Below are positions 36,994 through 44,888 of a stretch of 44,888 nt of DNA, in pieces. The position numbers and the translations under genes are program-made. This DNA is from Cyanobacteriota bacterium (GTDB taxonomy: Bacteria > Acidobacteriota > Vicinamibacteria > Vicinamibacterales > UBA2999): assembly GCA_019752015.1 (NCBI GenBank), contig JAIEMQ010000047.1:1-44888 (forward strand), in the 5' to 3' direction. Position 1 is the stretch's first letter; every line of letters begins with the position of its first letter. Under the pieces are notes generated by a model. The model was not told the DNA's origin. It saw nothing but the letters and a program-made list of their open reading frames with translations, and did not search any database.

Positions 36994-37768
36994 GCCAAGT
37001 AAACCTGTCACCTGGGACATCAACGAATCCGTCGCGATCGTGACCGTGAATCGCCCCGAAGCGCGTAATGCGCTCACCTGGGACATGTACGACGCCATCG
37101 TCGAGGCCTGCGACAGGGCCGAGGCCGACCGCGACGTGCGCGTGCTCATCATACGCGGATCGGGCGGCGCCTTCGCGGCGGGCACCGACATCAAGCAGTT
37201 TCGCGATTTCGACAGCGGCGACGACGGCGTGGCTTACGAGAAGCGGCTGGACGCGGTGATCGATCGCATCGAGCGGCTGATGATCGCGACGATCGCCGAG
37301 ATCGACGGCGCCGCGGCGGGCGGCGGCTGCGCGATCGCGATGGCGTGCGACTTACGCATCTGCTCGGAGCGCGCGCGCTTCGGTGTGCCGGTGTCGCGGA
37401 CGCTCGGCAATTGCCTGTCGATGGCGAACACCGCGAGGATGGTCGACTTGATCGGCCCGGCGCTGACGCGCGATCTGCTGTTGACCGGCCGCATGATCGA
37501 CGCGCGGGATGCGCACGCGGCCGGCCTTGCCAGCCTCGTGGTGCCGTCGGTGGAGCTCCAGCAGGAAACGTTCAAGATTGCCGCTGAGCTCTCGACACGA
37601 GCCTGCAGCACCATCAGGGCAACGAAGAAAATGCTGACGCGCCTGCGCGAACATCGCCTTCCGCCGGCCGGCTCGGCCGACGACATCATCCGCGAATGCT
37701 ACGCCTCGCAGGAGTTCAGGGAAGGCGTGACCGCATTTCTCGCCGGCCGCAAACCCAACTGGTATTAG
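36992..37768 (+). CDS. Enoyl-CoA hydratase/isomerase family protein
   Basis: A 258-residue crotonase-fold protein. Both oxyanion-hole segments are present (GGAFAAGTDIKQF and AAAGGGCAIAMACDLRI). The usual catalytic Glu of the FGxPE motif is replaced: the sequence reads FGVPVSRTLGNCLSMANTARM with Val134 at that place, and the second hydratase Glu is not evident either. It is therefore unlikely to be a standard hydratase and may be a lyase, hydrolase or isomerase of the superfamily. ATG 36992 overlaps the start of the divergent CoA-transferase; ATG 36980 is a second candidate. Its stop shares bases with the stop of the convergent permease (37765-37768). It is the only plus-strand gene in this block. 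Confidence 0.88.
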   Translation: MPSKPVTWDINESVAIVTVNRPEARNALTWDMYDAIVEACDRAEADRDVRVLIIRGSGGAFAAGTDIKQFRDFDSGDDGVAYEKRLDAVIDRIERLMIATIAEIDGAAAGGGCAIAMACDLRICSERARFGVPVSRTLGNCLSMANTARMVDLIGPALTRDLLLTGRMIDARDAHAAGLASLVVPSVELQQETFKIAAELSTRACSTIRATKKMLTRLREHRLPPAGSADDIIRECYASQEFREGVTAFLAGRKPNWY

Positions 37769-39039
37769 AAGAGGATCCAGCAGATGACGGCGCCGACCAG
37801 CATCATCGACAGGCCCCACGCCAGCAGCTGATTGAACAGCTTCCTGGCGTCCTGCTCATTCGGCAGCGCCGCGATGCAGAGCGCCCCGATCGTCGAGAGC
37901 GGTGACAGGTCGACGAGATGCCCCCCGACGTACATCGATGCGGCAATGGACAGCGGATCCGCGCCGAGCCGCGCCGCCAGACCCGGCACCGTCGGCAGGA
38001 ATGCGGGCAACACCACGCCTGATGTGCTGCTGTAGACCGACACCGCCCCGGTGACGAGCGCAATCATGAACGTCACCGTGCCGGGCGTGGCGATGGTGGC
38101 GAGCAGATCGGTGAACAGGTCGATGCCGCGCTGCGCCGACAGCACGCCGATCAGCACCGTGACGCCGCACACCATCACGATCACGCCCCACGGCATCTTC
38201 TTGATCGCGTCCTTCTCGTCCGCGGCCTTCAGCAGCGAGAGGATGGCGGCGCCGGTGAGCGCGGCCAATCCGACGTGCGCCTTGAATTGGATGACGACCA
38301 CGACCAGCGTGATGAGGATCGCGAGCGTGAGCCAGTGGCGCGGCTCGAAGGGTTCGACATCAACGACCTCCTCGTCCCCGCGGGCGCCGGCCTGATCGGA
38401 CTGCGCCATTTGCACCGGCGCGACGCGCTTTCGCGCAAACAGCTTCCAGCCGCCGAGCACGAAATACGCAACGAACGTCACCACGACGTGCGCCATCAGA
38501 TTGTTGAGATAGGTCGAGATTTCATGACCGCCCAGTCCGATCGCGGTCATCGCGTCTTTGACGATCAGCCCGGTGGGAGCCACCGGCGACAGCGCGCCCG
38601 CCTGCGCGCCGTTGCCGACCATCAGCGCCATCAGGAACGGCGGGATCGTTGCGCGCATCGCCACGGCCATCGCCATCGGCGCCATGATCGCCGTCGTCGC
38701 GATGTTGCCGGGCCCGATGCTCGCCAGCGTGACGGCGATGAAGAAGAACATGATCGGCATGACGCCGGCGTTGCCGCGGCAGGCGCGAACCGCCCGTGCC
38801 GCCATGCGCCCGAGCGTGCCGTTGTTGTTGGCCATGCCGAACAGCAGCGTGATGCCGACGAGATTGATCAGCAGATCGATCGGGAACGTCCCGATGACGG
38901 CGGCGACTCTCATCCCGCCGAGATACACGCCGACGATCCATGCGAGGGCCAGCGACACCACGCCGACGTTGACGCTCGTCACCATGCTCAACGTGATGGC
39001 GATGATCAGCGCGGCGAGCGAGATCCAGGCAAGGTTCAT
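37765..39039 (-). CDS. MatC-like dicarboxylate carrier (SLC13/ion-transporter superfamily)
   Basis: A 424-residue inner-membrane carrier with about 11 helices. The first 150 residues match the MatC N-terminal domain of malonate and dicarboxylate carriers (SLAALIIAITLSMVTSVNVGVVSLALAWIVGVYLGG; GITLLFGMANNNGTLGRMA; GPGNIATTAIMAPMAMAVA; SPVAPTGLIVKDAM). A hydrophilic loop with acidic residues (GARGDEEVVDVEPFEPRH) divides the halves, and the C-terminal half repeats the fold (GVVLPAFLPTVPGLA; GGHLVDLSPLSTIGALCIAALP). Substrate is likely a dicarboxylate or a short hydroxy acid. Its ATG overlaps the stop of the FAD/Fe-S oxidase gene (ATGA), so it belongs to that operon and probably imports the oxidase substrate. 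Confidence 0.87.
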   Translation of the reverse strand: MNLAWISLAALIIAITLSMVTSVNVGVVSLALAWIVGVYLGGMRVAAVIGTFPIDLLINLVGITLLFGMANNNGTLGRMAARAVRACRGNAGVMPIMFFFIAVTLASIGPGNIATTAIMAPMAMAVAMRATIPPFLMALMVGNGAQAGALSPVAPTGLIVKDAMTAIGLGGHEISTYLNNLMAHVVVTFVAYFVLGGWKLFARKRVAPVQMAQSDQAGARGDEEVVDVEPFEPRHWLTLAILITLVVVVIQFKAHVGLAALTGAAILSLLKAADEKDAIKKMPWGVIVMVCGVTVLIGVLSAQRGIDLFTDLLATIATPGTVTFMIALVTGAVSVYSSTSGVVLPAFLPTVPGLAARLGADPLSIAASMYVGGHLVDLSPLSTIGALCIAALPNEQDARKLFNQLLAWGLSMMLVGAVICWILF

Positions 39040-41933
39040 CGTGGGTCCTTTTCCGGGTGGAGGAGCGAGCGCAATAGTACGGCGGGATGCACCGCGGCGA
39101 CACCGGCAAAATCGGCGACCTGGTGGCGGCAGGACGTGCCGCCGGCGACCAGGACCGATCCCGCTTTCATCGCTCGTGCGGCAGGCACCAGCTTACGCTC
39201 GGCGATCGCCTTCGAGACATCGTAGTGGTCGCGCGTGTAGCCGAACGAGCCGGCCATGCCGCAGCAACCCGCGTCGAGATCGACGACCGTCGCCGACGGA
39301 ATCCGCGAGAGCAGCGCCCTGGCCGGCGCCGCCAGGCCCATCGATCGCTGGTGGCAATGCGGATGGAGCAGCACCTCGCGCGGCCCTGGTGTCAGCGCCA
39401 GCGTGGCGCGTCCGTCGACGCATTCCCTTTCGAGGAATTCTTCGAACAGCACGGCATGATGCGCCATCACCCGCGCGCGGCGCCGCAGTTCGCCGCGTAG
39501 CAAATCCGGCGCGTCTTCACGGATCGCCGACAGGCAGCTCGGCTCGACGAACACGATCGCCTGGCCGTGGTGCGCGGCCTCGTACAGCGCGTGGACGTTG
39601 GCTTCGGCGAGCTTACGCGCTTCCGACAAGCGGCCTTGCGAGATCAGCGGCCGCCCGCAGCACACATTCGGCGCGATGCTCGTCTCGATGCCCGCGGCGT
39701 TCATCACGTCGATCGCGGCGAGTCCGATTTCTGGATCGCTGTGATCGGTGAAAGTATCGACGAATAAGAGAGCAGTTCCGGCTCCCGGCTCCAGGCTCCT
39801 GGCTCCCGACTGAAACTGTTTTCGCAACGTATTGCGAGTCCACTCCGGAAACGACCGCCTGCGGTCGACACCCATCAATTTCTCAGCGACCAATCGCGCG
39901 ATTGGCATCCTCGCGATCCGATTCGACAGCGGCGCGAAGCGGCTGCCCCACACCGCAGCACTGTGCGCGCTGCCAAATGCCTGGGCGGTGATCGACATGC
40001 CATGGCGATCCCAGTAGCCGGCGAGGAATTCGCTCTTGTAACGCGCAACGTCGACGCCGACCGGACATTCGCTCTTGCAGGCCCGGCACTCGAGGCACAG
40101 ATCGAGGACCTCGTGGACGCCTTCGTCGGACAGCTTCGCATCGCCGAGCTTGCCGGCCATGGCAAGCCGCAGCGTGTTCGCCCGTCCGCGCGTCGAGTGC
40201 GCTTCTTCGCGCGTCACCATGTATGACGGGCACATCGTGCCCTCACGCTTTTTCCGGCACAGCCCGACGCCGGTGCACGACTCGACGGCACGGCCGAAGC
40301 CCGCTTGATCGGAGAAATCGAAAAACGTCGCGGGGGACGGCGTCGCGTAGCCGGCACCGAATCGCAAGTGCGACGTGATCGGCGGCGTATCGACAATGCG
40401 CCCTGGATTGAAGATGCCCTGCGGATCGAACGTCTGCTTGACCTGTCGAAAGGCCTGGTAGAGCTCGGAGCCGAACATCTTTTCGTTGAACGCGCCGCGG
40501 ACCAGCCCGTCGCCGTGCTCTCCTGACAGCGCGCCGCCGAATTCGAGCACGAGGTCCGCAACTTCGTTGGCAATCGCCTCGAATTTGGCCACGCCCTCAG
40601 CGGTCTTCATATTCACGACCGGCCTGACGTGCAGGCAGCCGACCGAGGCGTGCGCGTAAACGCCGGCGGTCGTGTGATGACGCTGCACGATGCGGATGAA
40701 TCGCTCGATGTAATCGCGCAGCTTTTCCGGCGCAACCGCGGTGTCTTCGACGAACGAAATCGCCTTGCCGTCGCTCTTCGTCGCGGTCGACAGGCCGAGC
40801 GCCGCTTCGCGAAAGCTCCAGATCGCCTGCTGCAGCTGCGGATTGAGTACCTGCTGCATCGCGCGCGGGCGCGCCGAGGCAAGATCGCGCTCCACCGCAT
40901 CCATCCGCGCTTTCAGCTCGTCGACATGATCGGCGTAGAACTCCACGCACAGCAGCGACGAGCCGTCGGCGCTGATCATCGCGCGCCGCTGCGCATCGAG
41001 AGCGGGGTGGCTCTTCGCGTGCGAGAGGATGAAGTCGTCCATCACCTCGACGGCGGAAGGGCCGTGTTTGAGAATCAGCGGGGTGGCGCCGAGCGCATCG
41101 AGGAGCTGATCGAACTCGATCGTCAGCACCGACTTCTGTTTCGGCAATGCGATCAGCTTGATCCTGGCGTCGACAATGAAGCCGAGCGTGCCTTCGGAGC
41201 CGATCATGATCCTGGTCAGATCGATCGGTTTTGACGGATCGACGAACGCGTCGAGGTTGTAGCCGCCGACGCGGCGCAGGACTTTCGGGAACCGCCGATC
41301 GATCTCTGCGGCATGCCTGACGCCGAGCCTGGGGACGGCATGATACGCGCGCGCCTCGATACCGTCGCCGACCGTCGCCGCCAGGGCCTCGGCGCGGGAG
41401 AGCGGGCGGAAGTGCGCGAGCTTGCCGTCGGACAGGACCACGCGCTGCTCGAGCACGTGATCGATCGTCTTGCCGTAGAGCACCGATCGCGCGCCGCTCG
41501 AGTTGTTGGCCATCATGCCGCCAACGGTGGCGCGGCTCGCGGACGACACATCGGGAGCGAATCGCAGGTGGTGCGGGCGCAGCGCCGCGTTCAACTCGTC
41601 GAGGACGACCCCCGGCTCAACGCGAGCCCACTTCTCGTCCGGATTGATTTCGAGGATCCGGTTGAGATACTTCGACGTGTCGAGGACGATGCCCGAGCCG
41701 ATCGCTTGGCCGGCCTGTGACGTCCCGCCGCCTCTCGGCGTGATCGGCACGCCGTGGCTGGCGGCAAGATCGACCGCGCGCACCACGGCTTCTGCCGATT
41801 TCGGCAGCACGACACCGAGCGGCTCGATCTGATAAACACTCGCGTCGGTTGAATAAAGAGCGCGCGAGACTTTGTCGAAGCGCACCTCGCCGTCGATCGC
41901 CGTCTCGAGTTGCCGCTGCAGCGACAGGCCCAT
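39036..41933 (-). CDS. FAD-linked oxidase fused to Fe-S subunit (GlcD-GlcF / D-2-hydroxyacid dehydrogenase type)
   Basis: A 965-residue single-chain enzyme. The N-terminal half is a VAO-type FAD oxidase (PRGGGTSQAGQ at 67-77, SSASRATVGGMMANNSSGARSVLYG, GSEGTLGF, then GGALSGEHGDGLVRG). The second half has the ferredoxin pair (CTGVGLC...CPSY at about 550-570; CLECRACKSECPVGVD at about 611-626) and two CCG motifs (NVCCGRPL about 757; AGCCGMAG about 888), as in GlcF and heterodisulfide-reductase-like subunits. Such fusions oxidise D-2-hydroxy acids (D-lactate, glycolate, D-2-hydroxyglutarate) at the membrane. I choose ATG 41933, two bases after the stop of the PLP-enzyme gene; GTG 41969 is an alternative. 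A heptamer array adds about 11 residues at about 706-718, in the linker before the second CCG domain. Confidence 0.92.
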   Translation of the reverse strand: MGLSLQRQLETAIDGEVRFDKVSRALYSTDASVYQIEPLGVVLPKSAEAVVRAVDLAASHGVPITPRGGGTSQAGQAIGSGIVLDTSKYLNRILEINPDEKWARVEPGVVLDELNAALRPHHLRFAPDVSSASRATVGGMMANNSSGARSVLYGKTIDHVLEQRVVLSDGKLAHFRPLSRAEALAATVGDGIEARAYHAVPRLGVRHAAEIDRRFPKVLRRVGGYNLDAFVDPSKPIDLTRIMIGSEGTLGFIVDARIKLIALPKQKSVLTIEFDQLLDALGATPLILKHGPSAVEVMDDFILSHAKSHPALDAQRRAMISADGSSLLCVEFYADHVDELKARMDAVERDLASARPRAMQQVLNPQLQQAIWSFREAALGLSTATKSDGKAISFVEDTAVAPEKLRDYIERFIRIVQRHHTTAGVYAHASVGCLHVRPVVNMKTAEGVAKFEAIANEVADLVLEFGGALSGEHGDGLVRGAFNEKMFGSELYQAFRQVKQTFDPQGIFNPGRIVDTPPITSHLRFGAGYATPSPATFFDFSDQAGFGRAVESCTGVGLCRKKREGTMCPSYMVTREEAHSTRGRANTLRLAMAGKLGDAKLSDEGVHEVLDLCLECRACKSECPVGVDVARYKSEFLAGYWDRHGMSITAQAFGSAHSAAVWGSRFAPLSNRIARMPIARLVAEKLMGVDRRRSFPEWTRNTLRKQFQSGARSLEPGAGTALLFVDTFTDHSDPEIGLAAIDVMNAAGIETSIAPNVCCGRPLISQGRLSEARKLAEANVHALYEAAHHGQAIVFVEPSCLSAIREDAPDLLRGELRRRARVMAHHAVLFEEFLERECVDGRATLALTPGPREVLLHPHCHQRSMGLAAPARALLSRIPSATVVDLDAGCCGMAGSFGYTRDHYDVSKAIAERKLVPAARAMKAGSVLVAGGTSCRHQVADFAGVAAVHPAVLLRSLLHPEKDPR
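39780..39807. repeat. Heptamer array in frame inside the FAD/Fe-S oxidase
   Basis: Four units of the 7-base motif GGCTCCN (N = C, A, T, C). Read on the minus strand they encode the GARSLEPGAG stretch between RKQFQS and TALLFVDTF, a linker of variable length in the family. The motif is the same as in the array at 26767-26794. Confidence 0.88.
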
Positions 41934-41935
41934 TG

Positions 41936-43027
41936 CTATTGGGATTTTCCTCGAGCGGCGATCGGCCACACCGCCTCGACCCGGTCGCCGCGCAAGGCGT
42001 AAATGCTGTCGTAGAGATTGACCGTTGGATCGACGTGCGGAGGGATGAATTCGATGCGATCGCCGACGCGCAGCTCGCGCGACGCGTTGGTGACGTCGAG
42101 CCGCCCGTGTTCGTCGCCGGCCCAGTTGTAAACGACGCCCTCGATGCCGACGGCTCCGGGAGTAAACGGCCGATCGGTCGAGAACGCCTTGTAGCCGCCG
42201 TCGACGATCGCGATCCCCGGCGAGCGCGAGACCACCGTCGTTACCACCGTCAGCGCATTCTTGAAATCACGGTAGTCGCTGCCGTTGGGTCCGCCGATCG
42301 TTCCGTATTCCATGTCCATGAACACGAAGCTGCCCGGTTGCAGCTCCGTCATGCCGGGATTCTCGGCGTCGAAGCGATAGGTGCCCGTCGATCCGCCCGT
42401 GACGAGCGGGCACGCAATGCCTGATCGTTCGAGCATCGCCTTGGTCTCAACCGCCTTGCCCATCGTCGTCCTGGTTCGGGTCGACCGCGCGTCGAAGGGT
42501 GTGGTGTGGGCGGCCGCGCCGTCGTACGACTGCAGGCCGGCGAACGTAACGTTCGGAAGCGAATCGATCAATTGCGCCAGCTCCACGGCCGGCTGGCCCG
42601 GCGCAATGCCGGTGCGGCCAAAGAACAGATCGACGGCCAGCTTGATCGGCTCGGATCGTTTGCCGGCGGCATCGTTGATGTCGCGGACGTTCTGCCGATC
42701 GTCGACGACGAAAATCGTGTCGGGGGCGCTATCGGCCAGCGCGACCGCGCGCGAGATCTTGGCCTGGCCGATCACCGCCGTCGTGATCAGCAAACCCGGG
42801 ATACCGGCCTTGGCGAATACTTCCGCCTCGCTCAGTCGTGCCGCGCAGCAGCCAATTGCTCCGGCGCGAACCAGCGCCCGGGCGACTTCGGGGCACTTGT
42901 GCGTCTTGCCGTGGGGCCTGAATGCCTTGCCATGCGATCGCACGAACCCCGCCATGGTCGTGACGTTGTCTGCAAAGGCGTCGAGGTCGAGAACGAGGGC
43001 AGGGGTCGGGATGTCGTGACGATTCAC
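41936..43027 (-). CDS. D-threonine aldolase / D-serine dehydratase-like PLP enzyme
   Basis: A 363-residue fold-type III (alanine-racemase-like) PLP enzyme. The Schiff-base lysine is Lys41 in FRPHGKTHKCPEVA, and the metal pair His331/Asp333 in PPHVDPTVNLYDS is typical of the D-threonine aldolase family (Cys in place of Asp marks D-serine dehydratase). Known members split D-threonine, D-phenylserine or beta-hydroxyaspartate to glycine plus an aldehyde or glyoxylate. With a glycolate-oxidase-type enzyme and a dicarboxylate carrier directly downstream, a hydroxy-amino-acid or hydroxyacid breakdown pathway is likely. The GTG start is at 43027; no ribosome site is clear. The stop is two bases before the oxidase ATG. 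Confidence 0.88.
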   Translation of the reverse strand: MNRHDIPTPALVLDLDAFADNVTTMAGFVRSHGKAFRPHGKTHKCPEVARALVRAGAIGCCAARLSEAEVFAKAGIPGLLITTAVIGQAKISRAVALADSAPDTIFVVDDRQNVRDINDAAGKRSEPIKLAVDLFFGRTGIAPGQPAVELAQLIDSLPNVTFAGLQSYDGAAAHTTPFDARSTRTRTTMGKAVETKAMLERSGIACPLVTGGSTGTYRFDAENPGMTELQPGSFVFMDMEYGTIGGPNGSDYRDFKNALTVVTTVVSRSPGIAIVDGGYKAFSTDRPFTPGAVGIEGVVYNWAGDEHGRLDVTNASRELRVGDRIEFIPPHVDPTVNLYDSIYALRGDRVEAVWPIAARGKSQ

Positions 43028-43062
43028 GCTGTGATCCGATGAGTGTCGCGGAGGCCAGAGTG

Positions 43063-43068
43063 TATCAT
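43063..43068 (+). promoter_or_regulatory. Candidate -10 of the final membrane-protein gene
   Basis: TATCAT ends 11 bases before the GTG at 43080; no Shine-Dalgarno sequence is present, so the message may be leaderless. The 52-base gap to the divergent PLP-enzyme gene must hold promoters for both. Confidence 0.4.
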
Positions 43069-43079
43069 TCCAGTACCGC

Positions 43080-44858
43080 GTGAGCCTCCGCTACCTGTCG
43101 TGGCCGTGCGTCGCCGCGCTGTTAGCGGCCCTCAGTCTGCTGCTGCACGCCCCGCTCCTCCAGCACATCGATTCGGCCATCGCGAGCGATCTCGGCGACC
43201 CGCTCTTGAATACGTGGATCCTGTGGTGGAACACGCAGCAGGTACCGCTCACCGACGCGTATTGGAACGCGCCGGCTTTCGCGCCTGCGCCTAATGCACT
43301 GGCGTTGTCCGAAACGCTGCTTGGCCTGACGTGGCTCACGACGCCGCTGCAGTGGATGGGTCTGTCGCCGCTCGTGGCCTACAACGTTCTGTTCATCGTG
43401 AAGCCCGTATTGAACGGACTCGCCGCTTACTGGCTGTGCTGGGTCTTGACGGCGAGGCGAGACGCGGCCTTCATTGGCGCGCTTGCCCTCGCGTTCGCGC
43501 CCTACCACGCTGCGCAGATGGCGCACGTGCAGACCACGGCAGTCTTTTTCATTCCGATTGCCCTTGGTGCGCTGCATCGCTATTGGTCGTCGTCGGATCG
43601 ACGATGGCTTGCGTTGCTGACGGGTGCGCTGGCGATGAACGGGCTGGTGAGCGGCTACCTGCTGTTGTACTTCGCGGTCTTCCTCGGCGTGGCCATCCTC
43701 TGGCTGGCAATCTCGTCGCGCGATCGTCGCAAGACATTGCACGTTGTCGCTGCCACGGCGGCGGCCGCGATTCTGTTACTGCCGGTGATGTTGCGCTACG
43801 GAGAAGTGCGCCGGGAATTCCATCTTGGGCGGCCGATCACGGAGGTCGAACGGTTGAGCGCCGACGTGAGCTCGATCGCTCTCGGCTCGGATCGCCTGAG
43901 CTTGTGGCCGATCGCGGCGCCGCTGCATCGCGGCGAGATCGCCGGTTATCCGGGAGTCGCGATCGTGATCCTGTTGCTCGCTGCCGCAATTGCCGCCGCG
44001 GGCAGCGTCTCATGGAGGCGACGGCGAATCGGCGTGTCAACGGGCTTGGTGACATTGGCGACTCTCGCGATTGCGGTTGGAGTCATCGCCGTCGATCGGC
44101 CCTACAAAGTGATTGGCGTCGGCCTCGACCTCGTGATCATCGGGCTGTTGTGTTCACGCGAATTCGTTCGATCGATACGCAGCGGTTCGCTGCCGATCCT
44201 GTACACAATCGGCGCGATCATCTCGTTTGTGATTGCGCTGGGTCCGGTCGGCAAAGTCCTGGGCCATCGATTCTGGTACAAGGCGCCCTTCGCGTGGCTG
44301 ATGGAACTGCCGCCGTTCGAGTTCGCGCGTGTGCCGGCGCGGTTCGCGGCGATCGAGATTGTGTGTCTCGCGGCTCTCGCGGCCTTCGCCGTGGTCCGGC
44401 TCTGGCCGAACGCGACGCGCGCATCGTTGGTGGCAACGTTCGTTATCGCGGCCGCGATCGTCGCCGATGGCTGGGCACACATCCCGGTTCACTCCGTCCC
44501 GCAGCCGGTGCCGGTTCCCCTCACTGCCGACCTCGTCGTCGAGCTACCGATGCACGGCCCCTTCGAAGACGTCCGCGCGATGTACGACGGCATTGCGCAC
44601 CGCCGGCCGGTCGTCAACGGCTATAGCGGCTTCGAGCCGCCGCATTACGCGAAACTACGCGACGACCTGATGAAGGAATGCGTCGCGGCTCTCGAGACGA
44701 TCCGCGACGGCCGTTCAATGGATGCGGTGATCTGGCGCGCCGACGGCGAGGCCCCAATGATGGTGGAAGGCCTGAAGCTGTTGTGGCCCGAGGCCGTTCG
44801 AGAAGAGACGCCGGTAGGCCTGATCCGATTCAGTGGACGGTTTAGTTACGCTGTTTGA
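43080..44858 (+). CDS. Polytopic membrane protein, GT-C glycosyltransferase-like
   Basis: A 592-residue protein with about 12 membrane segments and a C-terminal soluble part of about 110 residues. The first luminal/periplasmic loop contains IASDLGDPLLNTWILWWNTQQ, an Asp-rich DPxxNxW motif common to a group of bacterial GT-C-fold mannosyltransferase-like proteins annotated as hypothetical. A second conserved piece is ALAFAPYHAAQMAHVQTTAVFFIPIALGALHRY. The C-terminal part (VELPMHGPFEDVRAMYDGIAHRRPVVNGYSGFEPPHYAKL) is shared with the same group. Transfer of a lipid-linked sugar is plausible, not proven. Start GTG 43080; the stop is at 44856-44858. Confidence 0.75.
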   Translation: MSLRYLSWPCVAALLAALSLLLHAPLLQHIDSAIASDLGDPLLNTWILWWNTQQVPLTDAYWNAPAFAPAPNALALSETLLGLTWLTTPLQWMGLSPLVAYNVLFIVKPVLNGLAAYWLCWVLTARRDAAFIGALALAFAPYHAAQMAHVQTTAVFFIPIALGALHRYWSSSDRRWLALLTGALAMNGLVSGYLLLYFAVFLGVAILWLAISSRDRRKTLHVVAATAAAAILLLPVMLRYGEVRREFHLGRPITEVERLSADVSSIALGSDRLSLWPIAAPLHRGEIAGYPGVAIVILLLAAAIAAAGSVSWRRRRIGVSTGLVTLATLAIAVGVIAVDRPYKVIGVGLDLVIIGLLCSREFVRSIRSGSLPILYTIGAIISFVIALGPVGKVLGHRFWYKAPFAWLMELPPFEFARVPARFAAIEIVCLAALAAFAVVRLWPNATRASLVATFVIAAAIVADGWAHIPVHSVPQPVPVPLTADLVVELPMHGPFEDVRAMYDGIAHRRPVVNGYSGFEPPHYAKLRDDLMKECVAALETIRDGRSMDAVIWRADGEAPMMVEGLKLLWPEAVREETPVGLIRFSGRFSYAV

Positions 44859-44886
44859 GTTCTTCGTCGTTCTTTCTTCGTTCTCA
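44859..44886. repeat. Possible heptamer array after the last stop codon
   Basis: Directly after the stop, four 7-base units of type GTTCTTC follow, adjacent ones agreeing at 4-5 of 7 positions with T fixed at positions 2 and 5. The array runs off the end of the window, so its true length is not visible. Confidence 0.4.
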
Positions 44887-44888
44887 TG

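Overview
The window is high-GC chromosomal DNA, most likely from an Acidobacteriota member of the Vicinamibacteria type. This is an inference from gene content: an Oar-like TonB receptor with a carboxypeptidase-regulatory N-terminus, a Tricorn-type S41 protease, a cytochrome c / copper monooxygenase fusion, a tannase-family esterase and a MatC-like permease. No rRNA or named marker fixes the species. Genes are densely packed, with many 4-base ATGA/GTGA overlaps, and several starts lie 6-12 bases behind a -10-like hexamer with no Shine-Dalgarno sequence, suggesting leaderless mRNAs.

Layout. 1-2,050: a small hypothetical gene, a secreted calcium-binding-loop protein with a terminator, and a probable lipoprotein. 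2,049-9,485 (minus strand): housekeeping genes (RNase H, C4 zinc-ribbon protein, tRNA with CAU anticodon, rpoD, dnaG as a coupled dnaG-rpoD pair), an NHL propeller protein and a GT87-like membrane glycosyltransferase. 9,521-16,655: a DUF4956-like membrane protein (+), then a minus-strand run larB - mutS2 - frameshifted TonB receptor - cyclophilin. 16,704-21,633: a processive GT2 glycosyltransferase, an exported protein of unknown function and a secreted beta-helix protein. 21,659-22,245: a vapBC toxin-antitoxin module. 22,467-31,014: Tricorn-like protease, SnoaL-like protein, the remains of a PQQ-propeller gene, citrate synthase, TPR protein and copper monooxygenase. 31,016-35,643: tannase/feruloyl esterase, amidohydrolase and an exported carboxypeptidase-regulatory-domain protein. 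35,818-43,027: a catabolic block of CoA transferase, crotonase-fold protein, MatC-like carrier, FAD/Fe-S oxidase and D-threonine-aldolase-type PLP enzyme; the last three form a tight operon. 43,080-44,858: a GT-C-like membrane protein.

The most unusual layer is short-repeat structure rather than a single gene system. At least four, perhaps six, places carry arrays with a strict 7-base period. Their base sequences are mostly unrelated to one another, and several start directly behind a stop codon. One lies upstream of citrate synthase and one is in frame inside the FAD/Fe-S oxidase. A family of 20-bp perfect palindromes occurs twice in frame inside mutS2 and once between convergent stops. An octamer array rewrote the end of the zinc-ribbon gene, a 30-bp minisatellite expanded a signal peptide in a gutted propeller gene, and the last 50 bp of the GT2 gene recur 1.7 kb downstream. 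Two divergent catabolic genes share overlapping start codons (CATG), leaving no intergenic space. Frameshifts are confined to the TonB receptor and the propeller remnant; the other genes read through intact.
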